A stretch of 64,000 nt of DNA from Tildeniella torsiva UHER 1998/13D (GTDB lineage: Bacteria; Cyanobacteriota; Cyanobacteriia; Phormidesmidales; Phormidesmidaceae), in NCBI GenBank assembly GCA_019358835.1, contig JAHHIH010000003.1, forward strand, positions 1-64,000, written 5' to 3'. This document shows positions 25,349 to 34,384 of the stretch, one piece after another; within the stretch, counting starts at the first letter, position 1; every line of letters starts with the position of its first letter. Below the pieces are notes generated by a model. The model was not told the DNA's origin, made no database searches, and saw only the letters and a program-made list of their open reading frames with translations. Both the position numbers and the translations under genes were made by a program.

Positions 25349-26329
25349 TTAACCCAGCCAGCGGGCCACGTCTTTGGCGTGGTAGGTCAAAATCAGGTCG
25401 GCCCCGGAGCGCTTGAAGCTGGTCATGGTTTCCATCACCACTTTTTGCTCGTCGATCCAGCCGTTGAGGGCGGCGGCTTTGACCATGGCGTATTCGCCCG
25501 ACACGTTGTAGGCCGCTACGGGTAGATTGGTGGCCTGCTTCACCCGCCAGATAATATCCATGTAGGCCAGGGCGGGCTTCACCATCAGCATGTCAGCCCC
25601 TTCGGCAATGTCTAGCTCAATTTCTTTGAGGGCTTCGGTGCCGTTGGCCGGGTCCATCTGGTAGGTGCGGCGATCGCCAAACTGGGGCGCACTCTCCGCC
25701 GCATCGCGAAACGGCCCGTAGTAGGCCGAAGCGTATTTCGCTGCGTAGGAGAGAATCGGCATATCTTCAAAGCCGCTCTTATCCAGCCCGGCGCGAATCG
25801 CCTGCACAAAGCCATCCATCATCCCCGAGGGCGCGATGATGTCGGCCCCGGCGTTGGCTTGAGCCACGGCAGTTTTCTTCAGCAGTTCCAGGGTGGGGTC
25901 GTTGAGCACCCGACCGCTGAGGTCGCCTACCTCCAGATAGCCGCAGTGACCGTGGGAGGTGTACTCGCACAAGCAGGTATCGACAATCACCATCAGGTCG
26001 GGCACTGCTTCTTTGACGGCGGTGGTGGCCTTTTGCACAATGCCGCAGTCGTGCCAGGCTCCGGTTGCATCGGTGTCTTTTTCGTCGGGGATGCCAAACA
26101 GAATGATGGCGGGAATGCCCAGGTCGTAGACTTCCTTGGCTTCTTCTACGATTTTGTCGATGGAGAGCTGATACACCCCCGGCATGGACGAGACTTCCTT
26201 CGCCACCTGATTGCCCGGCACCGCGAACAGCGGATAGATCAAGTCAGCCTGGGTGACCAGGGTCTCTTGCACCATGCGGCGAAGTTGCGGGTGCTGGCGC
26301 AGACGGCGAGGGCGATGGGTCGGAAACAT
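25349..26329 (-). CDS. hemB: Delta-aminolevulinic acid dehydratase (porphobilinogen synthase)
   Basis: 326-residue enzyme that condenses two 5-aminolevulinate molecules to porphobilinogen, the common precursor of chlorophyll, haem, bilins and B12. The two Schiff-base lysines are in [17 protein letters not shown] and [12 protein letters not shown]. The metal site reads [14 protein letters not shown], with all three cysteines, so it is the Zn(II)-type enzyme rather than the Mg-type with Asp ligands found in plants. Length is typical. The start is ATG 26327-26329. Two 14-bp-type palindromic repeats lie 32-62 bp upstream. It is followed by a tandem terminator. Confidence 0.97.
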   Translation of the reverse strand: MFPTHRPRRLRQHPQLRRMVQETLVTQADLIYPLFAVPGNQVAKEVSSMPGVYQLSIDKIVEEAKEVYDLGIPAIILFGIPDEKDTDATGAWHDCGIVQKATTAVKEAVPDLMVIVDTCLCEYTSHGHCGYLEVGDLSGRVLNDPTLELLKKTAVAQANAGADIIAPSGMMDGFVQAIRAGLDKSGFEDMPILSYAAKYASAYYGPFRDAAESAPQFGDRRTYQMDPANGTEALKEIELDIAEGADMLMVKPALAYMDIIWRVKQATNLPVAAYNVSGEYAMVKAAALNGWIDEQKVVMETMTSFKRSGADLILTYHAKDVARWLG

Positions 26330-26691
26330 AGCCTGTAGGGTGATGAGGACTGATTCTAAAAATGAAGCTTCATTAAACTAAAGCTTCATTTAGGGACGAA
26401 AACAAGCGCTTGGTTACGTTCCGTAACTAAGTTTGAGCCAGTCCGGAGTCCAGCTGGCACGCGGCGGCGGCGGAGAGGACGGATGGAGTGCATTAGGGGG
26501 GCTGGCCCAAATTTAGATGGGCTCAGGTTGATGAATTGTCAAGACAACGGCGATCGCTCACATAACGTCCCCCGCCAAACAACCCAAGCCCACCGAGTTT
26601 TTTTCCCAAGACGCGTTGCAAAATCCCCAAGACAGTATGCTATGTTTATAAGCCGTATCCGGTAAACGACTGCACACGGTTCCCCGCAAGG
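26330..26691. other. Intergenic region between hemB and tRNA-Lys
   Basis: The 362-bp gap carries the hemB upstream palindromes (26361-26391) and, on the + strand, the presumed tRNA promoter. A possible pair is TTGCAA (26616-26621) and TATGTT (26641-26646) with a 19-bp spacer, which is only a weak match. No coding region is supported. Confidence 0.4.
26360..26391. promoter_or_regulatory. Paired palindromes upstream of hemB
   Basis: AATGAAGCTTCATT (26361-26374) is a perfect 14-bp palindrome. AAGCTTCATT recurs 16 bp later (26381-26390), giving direct repeats, and the first and last arms also pair as an 11-bp hairpin (26360-26370 with 26381-26391). This looks like a double operator for a dimeric regulator in the hemB promoter. 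Confidence 0.5.
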
Positions 26692-26763
26692 GGGTCGCTA
26701 GCTCAGCGGTAGAGCACTCGGCTTTTAACCGATTGGTCCTGGGTTCGAATCCCAGGCGACCCA
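26692..26763 (+). tRNA. tRNA-Lys (anticodon UUU)
   Basis: The 72-nt cloverleaf has acceptor stem GGGTCGC/GCGACCC, D-arm GCTC-AGCGGTA-GAGC, anticodon loop CTTTTAA with TTT, and T-arm CTGGG-TTCGAAT-CCCAG. The discriminator base is A and the 3' CCA is not encoded. It is a single tRNA gene. Confidence 0.97.
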
Positions 26764-27011
26764 TTTTAATAAACTGGCCTTTGTCTGCCTTCCGGTAGCA
26801 AAGTTCACGGTTCCTGCCCCGCAGTGTTTTATGATGGGGTCAAACAGCAGGGCAAACACATCCCAGCTGAGTGGGGAGTTCTTTTAAGCTTGACTTTAGC
26901 TTGTCCAAACATTTCGTTATATATCCATCGATCTATTCTAAGATTGATGAGTAAGGCTACCTACTGAAACGTCTGAAGGCCTAACGGCGAGAACACACTA
27001 GGAGGATTTTT

Positions 27012-28091
27012 ATGGCGCTTGTCTCACTGAGGCTACTGCTGGATCACGCGGCTGAGAACGGCTACGGCATTCCGGCCTACAACGTAAACAACCTGGAGCA
27101 AATCCTGGCGATCATGAAGGCGGCGGATGACACCGACAGCCCCGTGATTTTGCAGGCCTCTCGCGGTGCGCGCTCCTACGCTGGCGAAAACTTCCTGCGT
27201 CACCTGGTGCTCGCTGCGGTCGAAACCTACCCCCACATTCCCGTGGTGATGCACCAAGACCACGGCAACTCCCCCGCCACCTGCTACTCGGCGCTGCGCA
27301 ACGGCTTCACCAGCGTCATGATGGATGGCTCTTTGGAAGCTGACGCCAAAACCCCGGCGAGCTTCGACTACAACGCCGCTGTTACCGGTGAAGTGGTGAA
27401 AGTGGCCCACTCCATCGGCTGTAGCGTTGAAGGCGAACTGGGCTGCCTCGGCTCCCTCGAAACCGGCGCTGGCGAAGCGGAAGACGGCCACGGCTTTGAG
27501 GGCACCCTCAGCCACGACCAGCTGCTGACCGACCCCGACGAAGCAGTGCAGTTTGTCGAAGCTACCCAGGTGGATGCTCTGGCCGTTGCGATCGGCACCA
27601 GCCACGGCGCTTACAAGTTCACCCGCAAGCCTACTGGCGAAATTCTGGCTATCAGCCGCATCGAAGAAATTCACCGCCGTCTGCCCAACACTCACCTGGT
27701 TATGCACGGGTCTTCCTCCGTGCCCCAGAAGTGGCTCGACATGATCAACGAGTACGGCGGTAATATTCCTGAGACCTACGGTGTACCGGTCGAAGAAATT
27801 CAAAAGGGCATCAAGAGCGGCGTGCGCAAGGTGAATATCGACACCGATAACCGTCTGGCTATCACCGCAGCCATTCGCGAAGCGGCCTTCAAGGATCCGT
27901 CTAACTTTGATCCTCGCCACTTCATGAAGCCCTCGATGACCTATATGACCGAGGTCTGTGCTGAGCGTTATACCTCCTTTGGCACCGCCGGCCAAGCTAG
28001 CAAGATCAAGCAACAGCCCGTGGAAGTTTACGCCGTTAAGTACGCCAAGGGCGAGCTTGACGCTAAGGTTTCCACCACCGCTGCGGTCTAG
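27012..28091 (+). CDS. fba: Fructose-bisphosphate aldolase, class II
   Basis: 359-residue zinc-dependent aldolase. In cyanobacteria this type acts on fructose-1,6- and sedoheptulose-1,7-bisphosphate in the Calvin cycle and glycolysis. Recognisable elements are [43 protein letters not shown] with the metal-binding histidine, [23 protein letters not shown], the [13 protein letters not shown] segment and [13 protein letters not shown] is preceded by AGGAGG (27000-27005), a near-perfect ribosome site fitting high expression. The gene is monocistronic with a strong terminator. Confidence 0.97.
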   Translation: MALVSLRLLLDHAAENGYGIPAYNVNNLEQILAIMKAADDTDSPVILQASRGARSYAGENFLRHLVLAAVETYPHIPVVMHQDHGNSPATCYSALRNGFTSVMMDGSLEADAKTPASFDYNAAVTGEVVKVAHSIGCSVEGELGCLGSLETGAGEAEDGHGFEGTLSHDQLLTDPDEAVQFVEATQVDALAVAIGTSHGAYKFTRKPTGEILAISRIEEIHRRLPNTHLVMHGSSSVPQKWLDMINEYGGNIPETYGVPVEEIQKGIKSGVRKVNIDTDNRLAITAAIREAAFKDPSNFDPRHFMKPSMTYMTEVCAERYTSFGTAGQASKIKQQPVEVYAVKYAKGELDAKVSTTAAV

Positions 28092-28144
28092 TTACATGCC
28101 ATCGGTCAGTTCTGTAAAGGGAGCTGACGTTACCTGAACCAACC

Positions 28145-28180
28145 CAGGGCTTCTTCGTTTGAGGAAGCCCTGTTTTTTTA
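28145..28180 (+). terminator. Terminator of the aldolase gene
   Basis: CAGGGCTTC (28145-28153) pairs with GAAGCCCTG (28164-28172), followed by seven T. A clear intrinsic terminator. Confidence 0.92.
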
Positions 28181-28306
28181 GATTATTTTGCTATTCCGGC
28201 ACTGGTATAGCCATAAAGTCTGGGTTAGAACGCCCAAAGTACCAAGATTCAAGCCTATCGGGCGTTTTTTTCGCTCTTCTATTTTCGTTCTTTCGCTGCA
28301 TCTCCT

Positions 28307-29185
28307 ATGGCCCCCACTACTCCCCGAGAAATTCTGGCGGCGCTGCTGCCCTACCTCAAAACCGCTGGAGCCTACGCCCAGCAGATTCAGGCCCAAATTG
28401 CGGCTCAGCCCGACAAAGACGGCAAGGGCGACAACTTTTTTGCCTCGGCCCTCAGTGACGCAGATCTATCGATTCAAACCATGATGGAGGTGGTGCTGCT
28501 AGGCCTATTTCCCTCGGTGCGCTTCTACGGCGAAGAGCATGAGCAGACCTACAACACCAAGTACTTTCGCGCCATCGACCTGGGGCCAGCGGGCGACTAT
28601 TTGCTCACCCTCGACCCCATCGACGGCACCCAGTTTTATCTGGATGGGCACTCGAACTACCAGATCATTCTGGGGATTCTCAATGCCGATGAGTACGAGG
28701 GTGCGATCGCCATTACCCCCAGCCAAGACCTCTACTACTACACTCTGCGGGGCGAGGGCACGTTTATGGGGAGTCTGGCCCAGTCTCTCGATGAATGCAC
28801 CCAGATTAAGGTGCAAAGCCCTACGCCAGCGATCTGTCTGGGTTGGCAAATGGGGGAGTTGGTGCCCTATTTGAGCGATCGCTACCGGGTCTACCACACC
28901 AAAACCGACTATTCAAAAGAGACCCAAATTCCCAACTTTAACGGCCTACTCAGCGGCGATTTGGCAGGGGCCGTGCTCGCCCGAGGGCAGTTTATTGACG
29001 GTGCCGCTCTGGCCTTTATGGCCCAGGAAATGGGTTACATTGTCACCACGTTTACCGGCGACCCACCGCCGCCGCTGCACACCTGTAGCAACTATCTGCG
29101 CCCCGGCATGGTGATTGGCAGCTCTAAAGCTGTGCATAGTGATTTACTGGCCGCTGTCAACGCCGCCAGAGTAGTTGGATCCTAA
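28307..29185 (+). CDS. Inositol monophosphatase family protein
   Basis: 292-residue Mg-dependent phosphatase of the FIG/IMPase/BPNase fold. The metal-binding motifs are GEEHE (Glu) and DPIDGTQFYLDGHSNYQIILGIL, which matches the DPIDGT signature. A C-terminal Asp-containing segment (LSGDLAGAVLARGQFIDGAALAFMAQEMGY) occupies the place of the third motif WDxAA, here not canonical. The substrate could be inositol phosphate, fructose bisphosphate or 3'-phosphoadenosine phosphate; cyanobacterial homologues are simply called inositol monophosphatase family. Confidence 0.85.
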   Translation: MAPTTPREILAALLPYLKTAGAYAQQIQAQIAAQPDKDGKGDNFFASALSDADLSIQTMMEVVLLGLFPSVRFYGEEHEQTYNTKYFRAIDLGPAGDYLLTLDPIDGTQFYLDGHSNYQIILGILNADEYEGAIAITPSQDLYYYTLRGEGTFMGSLAQSLDECTQIKVQSPTPAICLGWQMGELVPYLSDRYRVYHTKTDYSKETQIPNFNGLLSGDLAGAVLARGQFIDGAALAFMAQEMGYIVTTFTGDPPPPLHTCSNYLRPGMVIGSSKAVHSDLLAAVNAARVVGS

Positions 29186-29229
29186 AAATTCAGCAGGTTG
29201 GAACAGAAAGTTTTGAGTTCTTAGTTTTG

Positions 29230-29273
29230 AGTTTTGAATTGCTCGGTTCACTTTGAATTCAAAATTCAAAACT
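29230..29273. repeat. Inverted A/T-rich repeat between convergent genes
   Basis: AGTTTTGAATT (29230-29240) and AATTCAAAACT (29263-29273) form an 11-bp stem. Several variants of TTTTGA(G/A)TT are packed in 29205-29273. Similar ATTCAAAATTCAAAA runs are common intergenic repeats in filamentous cyanobacteria, as I recall. It lies between two convergent genes and may serve as a bidirectional terminator. Confidence 0.6.
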
Positions 29274-29284
29274 TCTCGCCTCCC

Positions 29285-32200
29285 CTACTGCCAGACATCC
29301 AAGTCTTGCCCCCAGTTCTGGGTGAGCTGGAGCCACTGGTCGCGGCGGCGCTCCACATCGGCGGCAATCCAGATCAGGGCGATGCCGACTAAGATGCCAA
29401 CCACCCACTTGATGAACGGGAAGGCCGCATTGAGCACCACCAGCTGGTTGAGGGCGTTGAGGGCAAAGACCACAGTGCCTATGTAGAGCAGAGCCCGAAT
29501 GCGCAGCAGGAGTCCGGCGGCGATCGCCCCCAAGGCCATTGCCCCCACTGGCAAGCCTGCCCAGCGTTCGGTCAGCAGCGCCGTGAGCAATATTATGGCC
29601 AGGGCAATCAGCCGCAGCCAGTGGCGTTGTTCTTTGCCCTCGGGGCGCTTCAGCGCTGGATCTATCTGGGCGATGTAGAGCAGAGCCAACCCCAGAGGCA
29701 GCACCCAGGCAAGGCTGTCGTCGATGGAGCGATTCTCAAGCCAGACCCAGATCGCCCAGGTCGCACAGAGTACCGAGAGGTAAGACACGCGAATTTTGCC
29801 GCTGTGCCAGGCCAGCCAACCGTAGAACCCCACCAACACCCACAGAGTTGGGATATGGTCGAATCCTCCTGTAATTAGGGCAATCAACAGCGGGACGACA
29901 ACGGCCATCACCCGCCAGGGACGCTGGGGCCAGCCCCAGGTGGCCCAGGGTAGCCAATAGACGGGCACCGCCACGGCGCAGGCCACTACACCCCACCAGT
30001 TGTCGAGAAATTCTAAAGCGGGAAACAGCGATCGCCCCAGGGCGAACCAGCCGACAAGTTCTACAAGTCCGGCGTAAACCCAGGCTTGCTTGACCGATTC
30101 AGCAGTCCCCAGGCGACCCTGACTGAGGGCGTAGAGCACCAAGGCGATGGCGATCGCCAATCCCAACCATCCCAGCGTCGCCTGACTAAAGCCAATGCCA
30201 ACGCTGCCCCCCAGCATTAGCAAGCTGCCAATGAACCAGTGCAGGTGAGCCGCCCAAATCAGCTCGATTTGAGGGATGCCCAGGGTGCGATCAAGCTGCC
30301 CTGCAGCCAGCCGATACAAGATCATGATCAGCGCCGCGACTCCCGCCAGCACCAGCAGCGCATCTGCCGCCTCACCGCCAGAGCCTTGCAGCATCTGGTA
30401 GATCACCAGCTCATACCACCCCACCGACAGCAGCGCCAGAGCCAGCCACCGGGCCAGGGCGGTTTGGGAACGTCGCCCTATTTCTAGCACCAGCAGGGCC
30501 GCGACGACGACGAGCCAGCCCGTCCAAGCCGTGGCCGTGTAGGCGCGTAGAGCCAGGGCCAATCCGGCATAGAGCAGCGTCAGGGTTTGCAGGGAAGGAG
30601 CCAGGGCTGGGCGGGAGCGTCCCACAATTGCGGATAAGGCCAGGGCGATCGCCCCCAGCCCCAAAGTCGGCACCGCCAAAGCCACTACCGTGGGATAGCG
30701 CTCTATCATTATCCCAGCGACCAGCAGTTCTACCCCCCAGCCCGCCAGGTAAATGGTGAAAGGCCTCGCCGTTCCCCAGTAGCGGAGGATCAGAGTCGCT
30801 AAGAATGCCGCCAGGACAGCCACGATCAAAGGACGAGGTTCGCGCCAGTCAAGGTAGTAGAGCGAGACTGCAACGGTGGAAAGAGTCAGCAAGCCAATGG
30901 CCAAAATGTGACCCCAGCGATCGCAGGCCACCCGATAGAGAGTTGTCAAAGATGGCGTTTCAGCCTCCGGGGAAGCGGGCAGCAATCGCCAGGCAATCCA
31001 CAGCACCGCCATTAGACCCACCGTCACCAGCCCCCAGTCGGCCAAATGACGCGGAAAGCCCGTCACCCAATCCGCCAGGCTGCTATAGACCCAGCCCAAG
31101 GCAAAGCCCACCGTTAAAAACGCCACCCCTGGCCGTCGATAGACCGTGCTATTCACTGCCGTCAGGGCTGTCGCCGAGCCCAGACCCACCAGCCGAGTCC
31201 ACGGCAGCCCCAGGGTAAAGGGCAGCGCAATGCCTGTGATCAGGACGCTGGCGCGGTGGCGACCGATCAGCAGCAGCACCAGCGGTATCACCAGACCCAC
31301 CCAGCTTGTGCTGGCACGCCAGCCGCTATCGAGCAGGTTGCCCCAGAGTAGGGCGTAGCTCAGGGCAGATAGCCCCATTCCGTAGAGCCAGGCCGTTCGG
31401 CCCCAGAGGGCGCGCAGAAATTTGCTCAGCACCAAGGCCACCGTTGCCAGCGCCACCATGATCAAAACCCAGCGGCCCAGGGGTAAGTTCGGCCAGCGAT
31501 CGCCAATAGCCACCACAATACTCCCCAGGGCCAAGCCGTAGGTGACGACAATGCGCCACTGAGCCGGAGCAGCCCGCCGCAAGGTTACCACCAGCGCCGT
31601 GATTGTAGAGGCGATTAAATTCACTACCAGCACCGGCCCGCTGGCCAGGCTGATCAGCGTCAGCAAAACGTTGCTGCCTAGGGCAACACCGTCGCTAAAG
31701 CGGCCCAGTTTCAGCTGGTCTCGCCGCCGATACCAGTCGGCCAAGGCCACCATCCCCACCACGTAGGGAAATAGCGAAATTCCCCACAGCGGCCAGGTGC
31801 CCACTGCGAACTCATCCCACCTGGCCAGGGGAGCCAGCATGGTCTGCCGCAGGGATAGGGGCAACATCTCCCAACCAACGAAGCCGAGCTGTACCGCAAT
31901 TCCATAGGCGATCAGCAAATCTCGCCGCTTGCCCAGCTTGCTCAACGCCTGAATACGCAGTGCCAGCCCGAGCAGCCCGATGCCAAACACCTGGATCAGC
32001 CAGTCGGCAATTGCCAGCAGCCACCCCCACCACAGCAGCCCCCGCCCCAGCGCAATTCCGCCGCGAAAGGAGCGGTTTGTAATAGTCTCTGGGGTTGGAT
32101 TGGATTCTGAAATAGGCTCGTCGGGTTTGGGCACCAGCCGTCGCTGGCCCAGCCACACCAGGGTAGCCCCGTAGAGGCCAAAGGCCAGGCCAAACTGCCC

Positions 32201-33202
32201 GACCTGAACCTGCTCCCCTAGGGTTAGCCCCCGCGCGAGCAAAAGACCGAGGGCAGCGGTAATCACCACCGTGGGCCAGCGCAGGCCAGGGGTGGCGGGC
32301 CGTTGCCGCTGGTCGTAAACAGTAGCAGCGGCGGTACCCAAGACCCCGGCATAGACTGCCAGCAGCGGCCCGCCAGCAAGGCTCCAGCCGGTGTGGAGAT
32401 AGGCTAAGCCCAGGGCATTGGCCTGCTCTAGGGGGGTACTGTTTTGCTGGCGCAGCACTTGCAGGGCTGTGAAGGTCAGCAGCAGGGCGGCGATCGCCCC
32501 CACCAGCACCCCGCCCCCGCGCCACACCCCCAGCCCATCCAGCGCCCAAAAATTCAGCGGCACTAGCAGCAGAGTAATCATTTGCAGGGTTTTGGCGGTC
32601 AGCTGCAAATTGGGGTTGCGGCGACACCATAGCCCCGCTGCCCAAAACACCAGGGTGTAGGCCAGCAGCACCAGATACTGCCCCGCCGCGTTAAACCTGG
32701 TCCATTGGGTCGCTGCCAGCACCGCCGACGACAGCACGACTAAAAATACCCCCAGCCCCAGCAGCCACACTACGCTCAGTTCGCTCATCAAGCGACCGAG
32801 CCAGAGGTTTGTCGAAGGGGTGGTCTGGCGTTCGGTAGACGGGCGGGTTCGAGGCCGGGGCGATCGCTGTCGTCGATGGCGAACAGCAGGTTCAGCGGGA
32901 GCAAAGTCCGTGATTAGACTTCCTTCAGCGGGAATAGCTTCTGGGGAGGGCGTCTCTCCCGCAGCCAGGACACCTTCAGGCTCCAGAAAAGGATTGACCG
33001 CATCGGCCAAGTCCAATTCTGCCGTAGCTGCGGTCGCCGCCTGGGGCAGCCAATCACAACTGAGGGTCTGCCCCAGGTCGCGCACCTGTTGGTCAGTAAT
33101 CAGCCCCAGCCGCAGCCAGGTATCCAGCCCTTCTAACAGCCCTGGCTGGTCGGGCGACAGGTCTAGCTGTACTCGAATCGTGGGGTCGCGATCGTCAGCC
33201 AT
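29285..33202 (-). CDS. Giant polytopic membrane protein (DUF2157-like)
   Basis: 1305 residues. The first 135 are soluble and acidic: a helical segment (LDTWLRLGLITDQQVRDLGQTL) of the kind found in front of DUF2157 domains, then a Pro/Glu linker and an Arg-rich stretch before the first membrane segment. From about 140 to 1290 it is an almost unbroken series of hydrophobic helices, on the order of thirty or more, with short basic loops. No catalytic motif is recognisable. Such proteins occur in many cyanobacteria without a known role; transport or envelope functions are guesses. It is a single gene transcribed toward the phosphatase gene. Confidence 0.75.
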   Translation of the reverse strand: MADDRDPTIRVQLDLSPDQPGLLEGLDTWLRLGLITDQQVRDLGQTLSCDWLPQAATAATAELDLADAVNPFLEPEGVLAAGETPSPEAIPAEGSLITDFAPAEPAVRHRRQRSPRPRTRPSTERQTTPSTNLWLGRLMSELSVVWLLGLGVFLVVLSSAVLAATQWTRFNAAGQYLVLLAYTLVFWAAGLWCRRNPNLQLTAKTLQMITLLLVPLNFWALDGLGVWRGGGVLVGAIAALLLTFTALQVLRQQNSTPLEQANALGLAYLHTGWSLAGGPLLAVYAGVLGTAAATVYDQRQRPATPGLRWPTVVITAALGLLLARGLTLGEQVQVGQFGLAFGLYGATLVWLGQRRLVPKPDEPISESNPTPETITNRSFRGGIALGRGLLWWGWLLAIADWLIQVFGIGLLGLALRIQALSKLGKRRDLLIAYGIAVQLGFVGWEMLPLSLRQTMLAPLARWDEFAVGTWPLWGISLFPYVVGMVALADWYRRRDQLKLGRFSDGVALGSNVLLTLISLASGPVLVVNLIASTITALVVTLRRAAPAQWRIVVTYGLALGSIVVAIGDRWPNLPLGRWVLIMVALATVALVLSKFLRALWGRTAWLYGMGLSALSYALLWGNLLDSGWRASTSWVGLVIPLVLLLIGRHRASVLITGIALPFTLGLPWTRLVGLGSATALTAVNSTVYRRPGVAFLTVGFALGWVYSSLADWVTGFPRHLADWGLVTVGLMAVLWIAWRLLPASPEAETPSLTTLYRVACDRWGHILAIGLLTLSTVAVSLYYLDWREPRPLIVAVLAAFLATLILRYWGTARPFTIYLAGWGVELLVAGIMIERYPTVVALAVPTLGLGAIALALSAIVGRSRPALAPSLQTLTLLYAGLALALRAYTATAWTGWLVVVAALLVLEIGRRSQTALARWLALALLSVGWYELVIYQMLQGSGGEAADALLVLAGVAALIMILYRLAAGQLDRTLGIPQIELIWAAHLHWFIGSLLMLGGSVGIGFSQATLGWLGLAIAIALVLYALSQGRLGTAESVKQAWVYAGLVELVGWFALGRSLFPALEFLDNWWGVVACAVAVPVYWLPWATWGWPQRPWRVMAVVVPLLIALITGGFDHIPTLWVLVGFYGWLAWHSGKIRVSYLSVLCATWAIWVWLENRSIDDSLAWVLPLGLALLYIAQIDPALKRPEGKEQRHWLRLIALAIILLTALLTERWAGLPVGAMALGAIAAGLLLRIRALLYIGTVVFALNALNQLVVLNAAFPFIKWVVGILVGIALIWIAADVERRRDQWLQLTQNWGQDLDVWQ

Positions 33203-33263
33203 GCTCTGCCTTGGGGGGACGGTTTTAGAATTATGGAGGTTGCCACAGCAAGTAGATTCTCCA

Positions 33264-33286
33264 ACCTGAGATTCTTAACCTCAGGT
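33264..33286 (-). other. Hairpin downstream of the glycosyltransferase gene
   Basis: ACCTGAG (33264-33270) and CTCAGGT (33280-33286) pair around a 9-nt loop just after the GT2 stop codon. The T-tract is poor on both strands, so a weak terminator at most. Confidence 0.4.
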
Positions 33287-33291
33287 CAGTT

Positions 33292-34257
33292 CTACTCCAT
33301 ATCGGCATAGAGTCGCCCGTGCTTGCCCAGGGTGGTGGCCAGCGTGTAAACCGTATAGAGCCAGCCCAACCCAAAAAACACCCCTCGGCTCAGAATTTTC
33401 AGCGGGTGACCGCTTTTGTTGCAGGGAGGGTGCCCCAGCACGTGACAGTCGAACAGGCGACCGTAGAGGCGTAGGTTTTGCCCCAGGGTCAGGTTTTTGA
33501 GCGCCAGCAAAAAGTGGTTGTGGTAAAAATTCATCTGGTAGTTGAGCGATCGCGTCGCAATGTCGTGGCAGCCGCCCGTCTCTTCTCCCAAATGCACCAG
33601 GTGGGCCTCTGGGTTGTACCAAATGATGTAGCCAGTAGAGCGAATGTGGAGGCAAAAGTCAGACTCTTCGCGCACGGCACTGCCGTAGAAGCGCTCGTCA
33701 AACCGCAGCCCGTGCTTGTCAAACAATTCTCGCCGAAACGACATATTGCATCCCCGCGCCGTCAGCACTTGCTGAGGCTGGGTGGTGTGCACCAGGTCAA
33801 TGTGGTACCAGGCAATTCCCGGATCCATCGCCTGGGGGGGTAAGTAGTCGATTTCCAGATCCGCTTGCTCCGCCAGCTTCATGCGGTCGAACACTCGCCC
33901 CGCCACCGCCCCCACATCGGGCCGCTCCAGAAAGGTGCGGGCATGGGCGTAGAGGTAGCCAGGGGGTAGCACTACATCGTCGTCGATGAAGAGGACGAGA
34001 TCGGAATGCGATCGCTCGATGCCCAAATTTCGAGCCCCAGGCAGGCTCGCCCAGGGCACCGAATATAAAGAAATTTTTCCCTCCACCGCCCAACCCTCTA
34101 ACTGTCGCTGGGTCTCAGGCAGATGACTCTGGGTTTGATCAACGACCACCACCTCGTAGGCCGGGTAATCTTGATCCAACGTGCTGCGAATGGTGTCACA
34201 CAGCACAGCCTCCCGCTGATAGGTGGGAATAATCACAGCAATGGTGGGCCAATCCAT
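33292..34257 (-). CDS. Glycosyltransferase family 2
   Basis: 321 residues from ATG 34255-34257; the frame extends 40 codons further but that part is the intergenic repeat region. The GT-A fold is clear: IAVIIPTYQREAVLCDTIRSTLDQ, the Asp of VVVVDQTQSH, and the metal-binding FIDDDVVLPPGYL. EESDFCLHIRSTGY occupies the acceptor-site ED(X)D region, and the C-terminal about 60 residues have a hydrophobic segment (LSRGVFFGLGWLYTVYTLATTL). It probably transfers a sugar to a lipid- or envelope-linked acceptor. No other glycan gene is adjacent. Confidence 0.88.
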   Translation of the reverse strand: MDWPTIAVIIPTYQREAVLCDTIRSTLDQDYPAYEVVVVDQTQSHLPETQRQLEGWAVEGKISLYSVPWASLPGARNLGIERSHSDLVLFIDDDVVLPPGYLYAHARTFLERPDVGAVAGRVFDRMKLAEQADLEIDYLPPQAMDPGIAWYHIDLVHTTQPQQVLTARGCNMSFRRELFDKHGLRFDERFYGSAVREESDFCLHIRSTGYIIWYNPEAHLVHLGEETGGCHDIATRSLNYQMNFYHNHFLLALKNLTLGQNLRLYGRLFDCHVLGHPPCNKSGHPLKILSRGVFFGLGWLYTVYTLATTLGKHGRLYADME

Positions 34258-34339
34258 AGCAACAGGGGGGTAGGGCTCAGACCAGTATTCCCACTGAGCC
34301 GCCCGAGTTGTCCACCCACCCACCCATTCGCCCGATGCA

Positions 34340-34365
34340 GGGCAGACACAGGGGTCGGCCCCTAC
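34340..34365. repeat. Dispersed 26-bp hairpin repeat, copy 2
   Basis: The reverse complement reads GTAGGGGCCGACC-CCTGTGTCTGCCC and matches copy 1 (24450-24475) at 22 of 26 positions. It lies in the 127-bp gap between the NAD kinase and glycosyltransferase genes. Confidence 0.7.
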
Positions 34366-34384
34366 CCATCCACGCACCTACGCC

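Noticed and set aside
26558-26764. Minus-strand ORF containing GFEPRTNRLKAECSTAEL
   Set aside because: It is the antisense translation of the tRNA-Lys gene, a well-known annotation artefact.
27033-28013. Long minus-strand ORF of 326 codons inside the aldolase gene
   Set aside because: It is the antisense shadow of fba, a strongly conserved gene with biased codon use; its translation has no family resemblance.
34258-34377. 40-codon extension of the glycosyltransferase
   Set aside because: It covers a dispersed intergenic repeat and Cys/Trp-rich nonsense-like text; MDWPTIAVIIPTYQ is the natural start.
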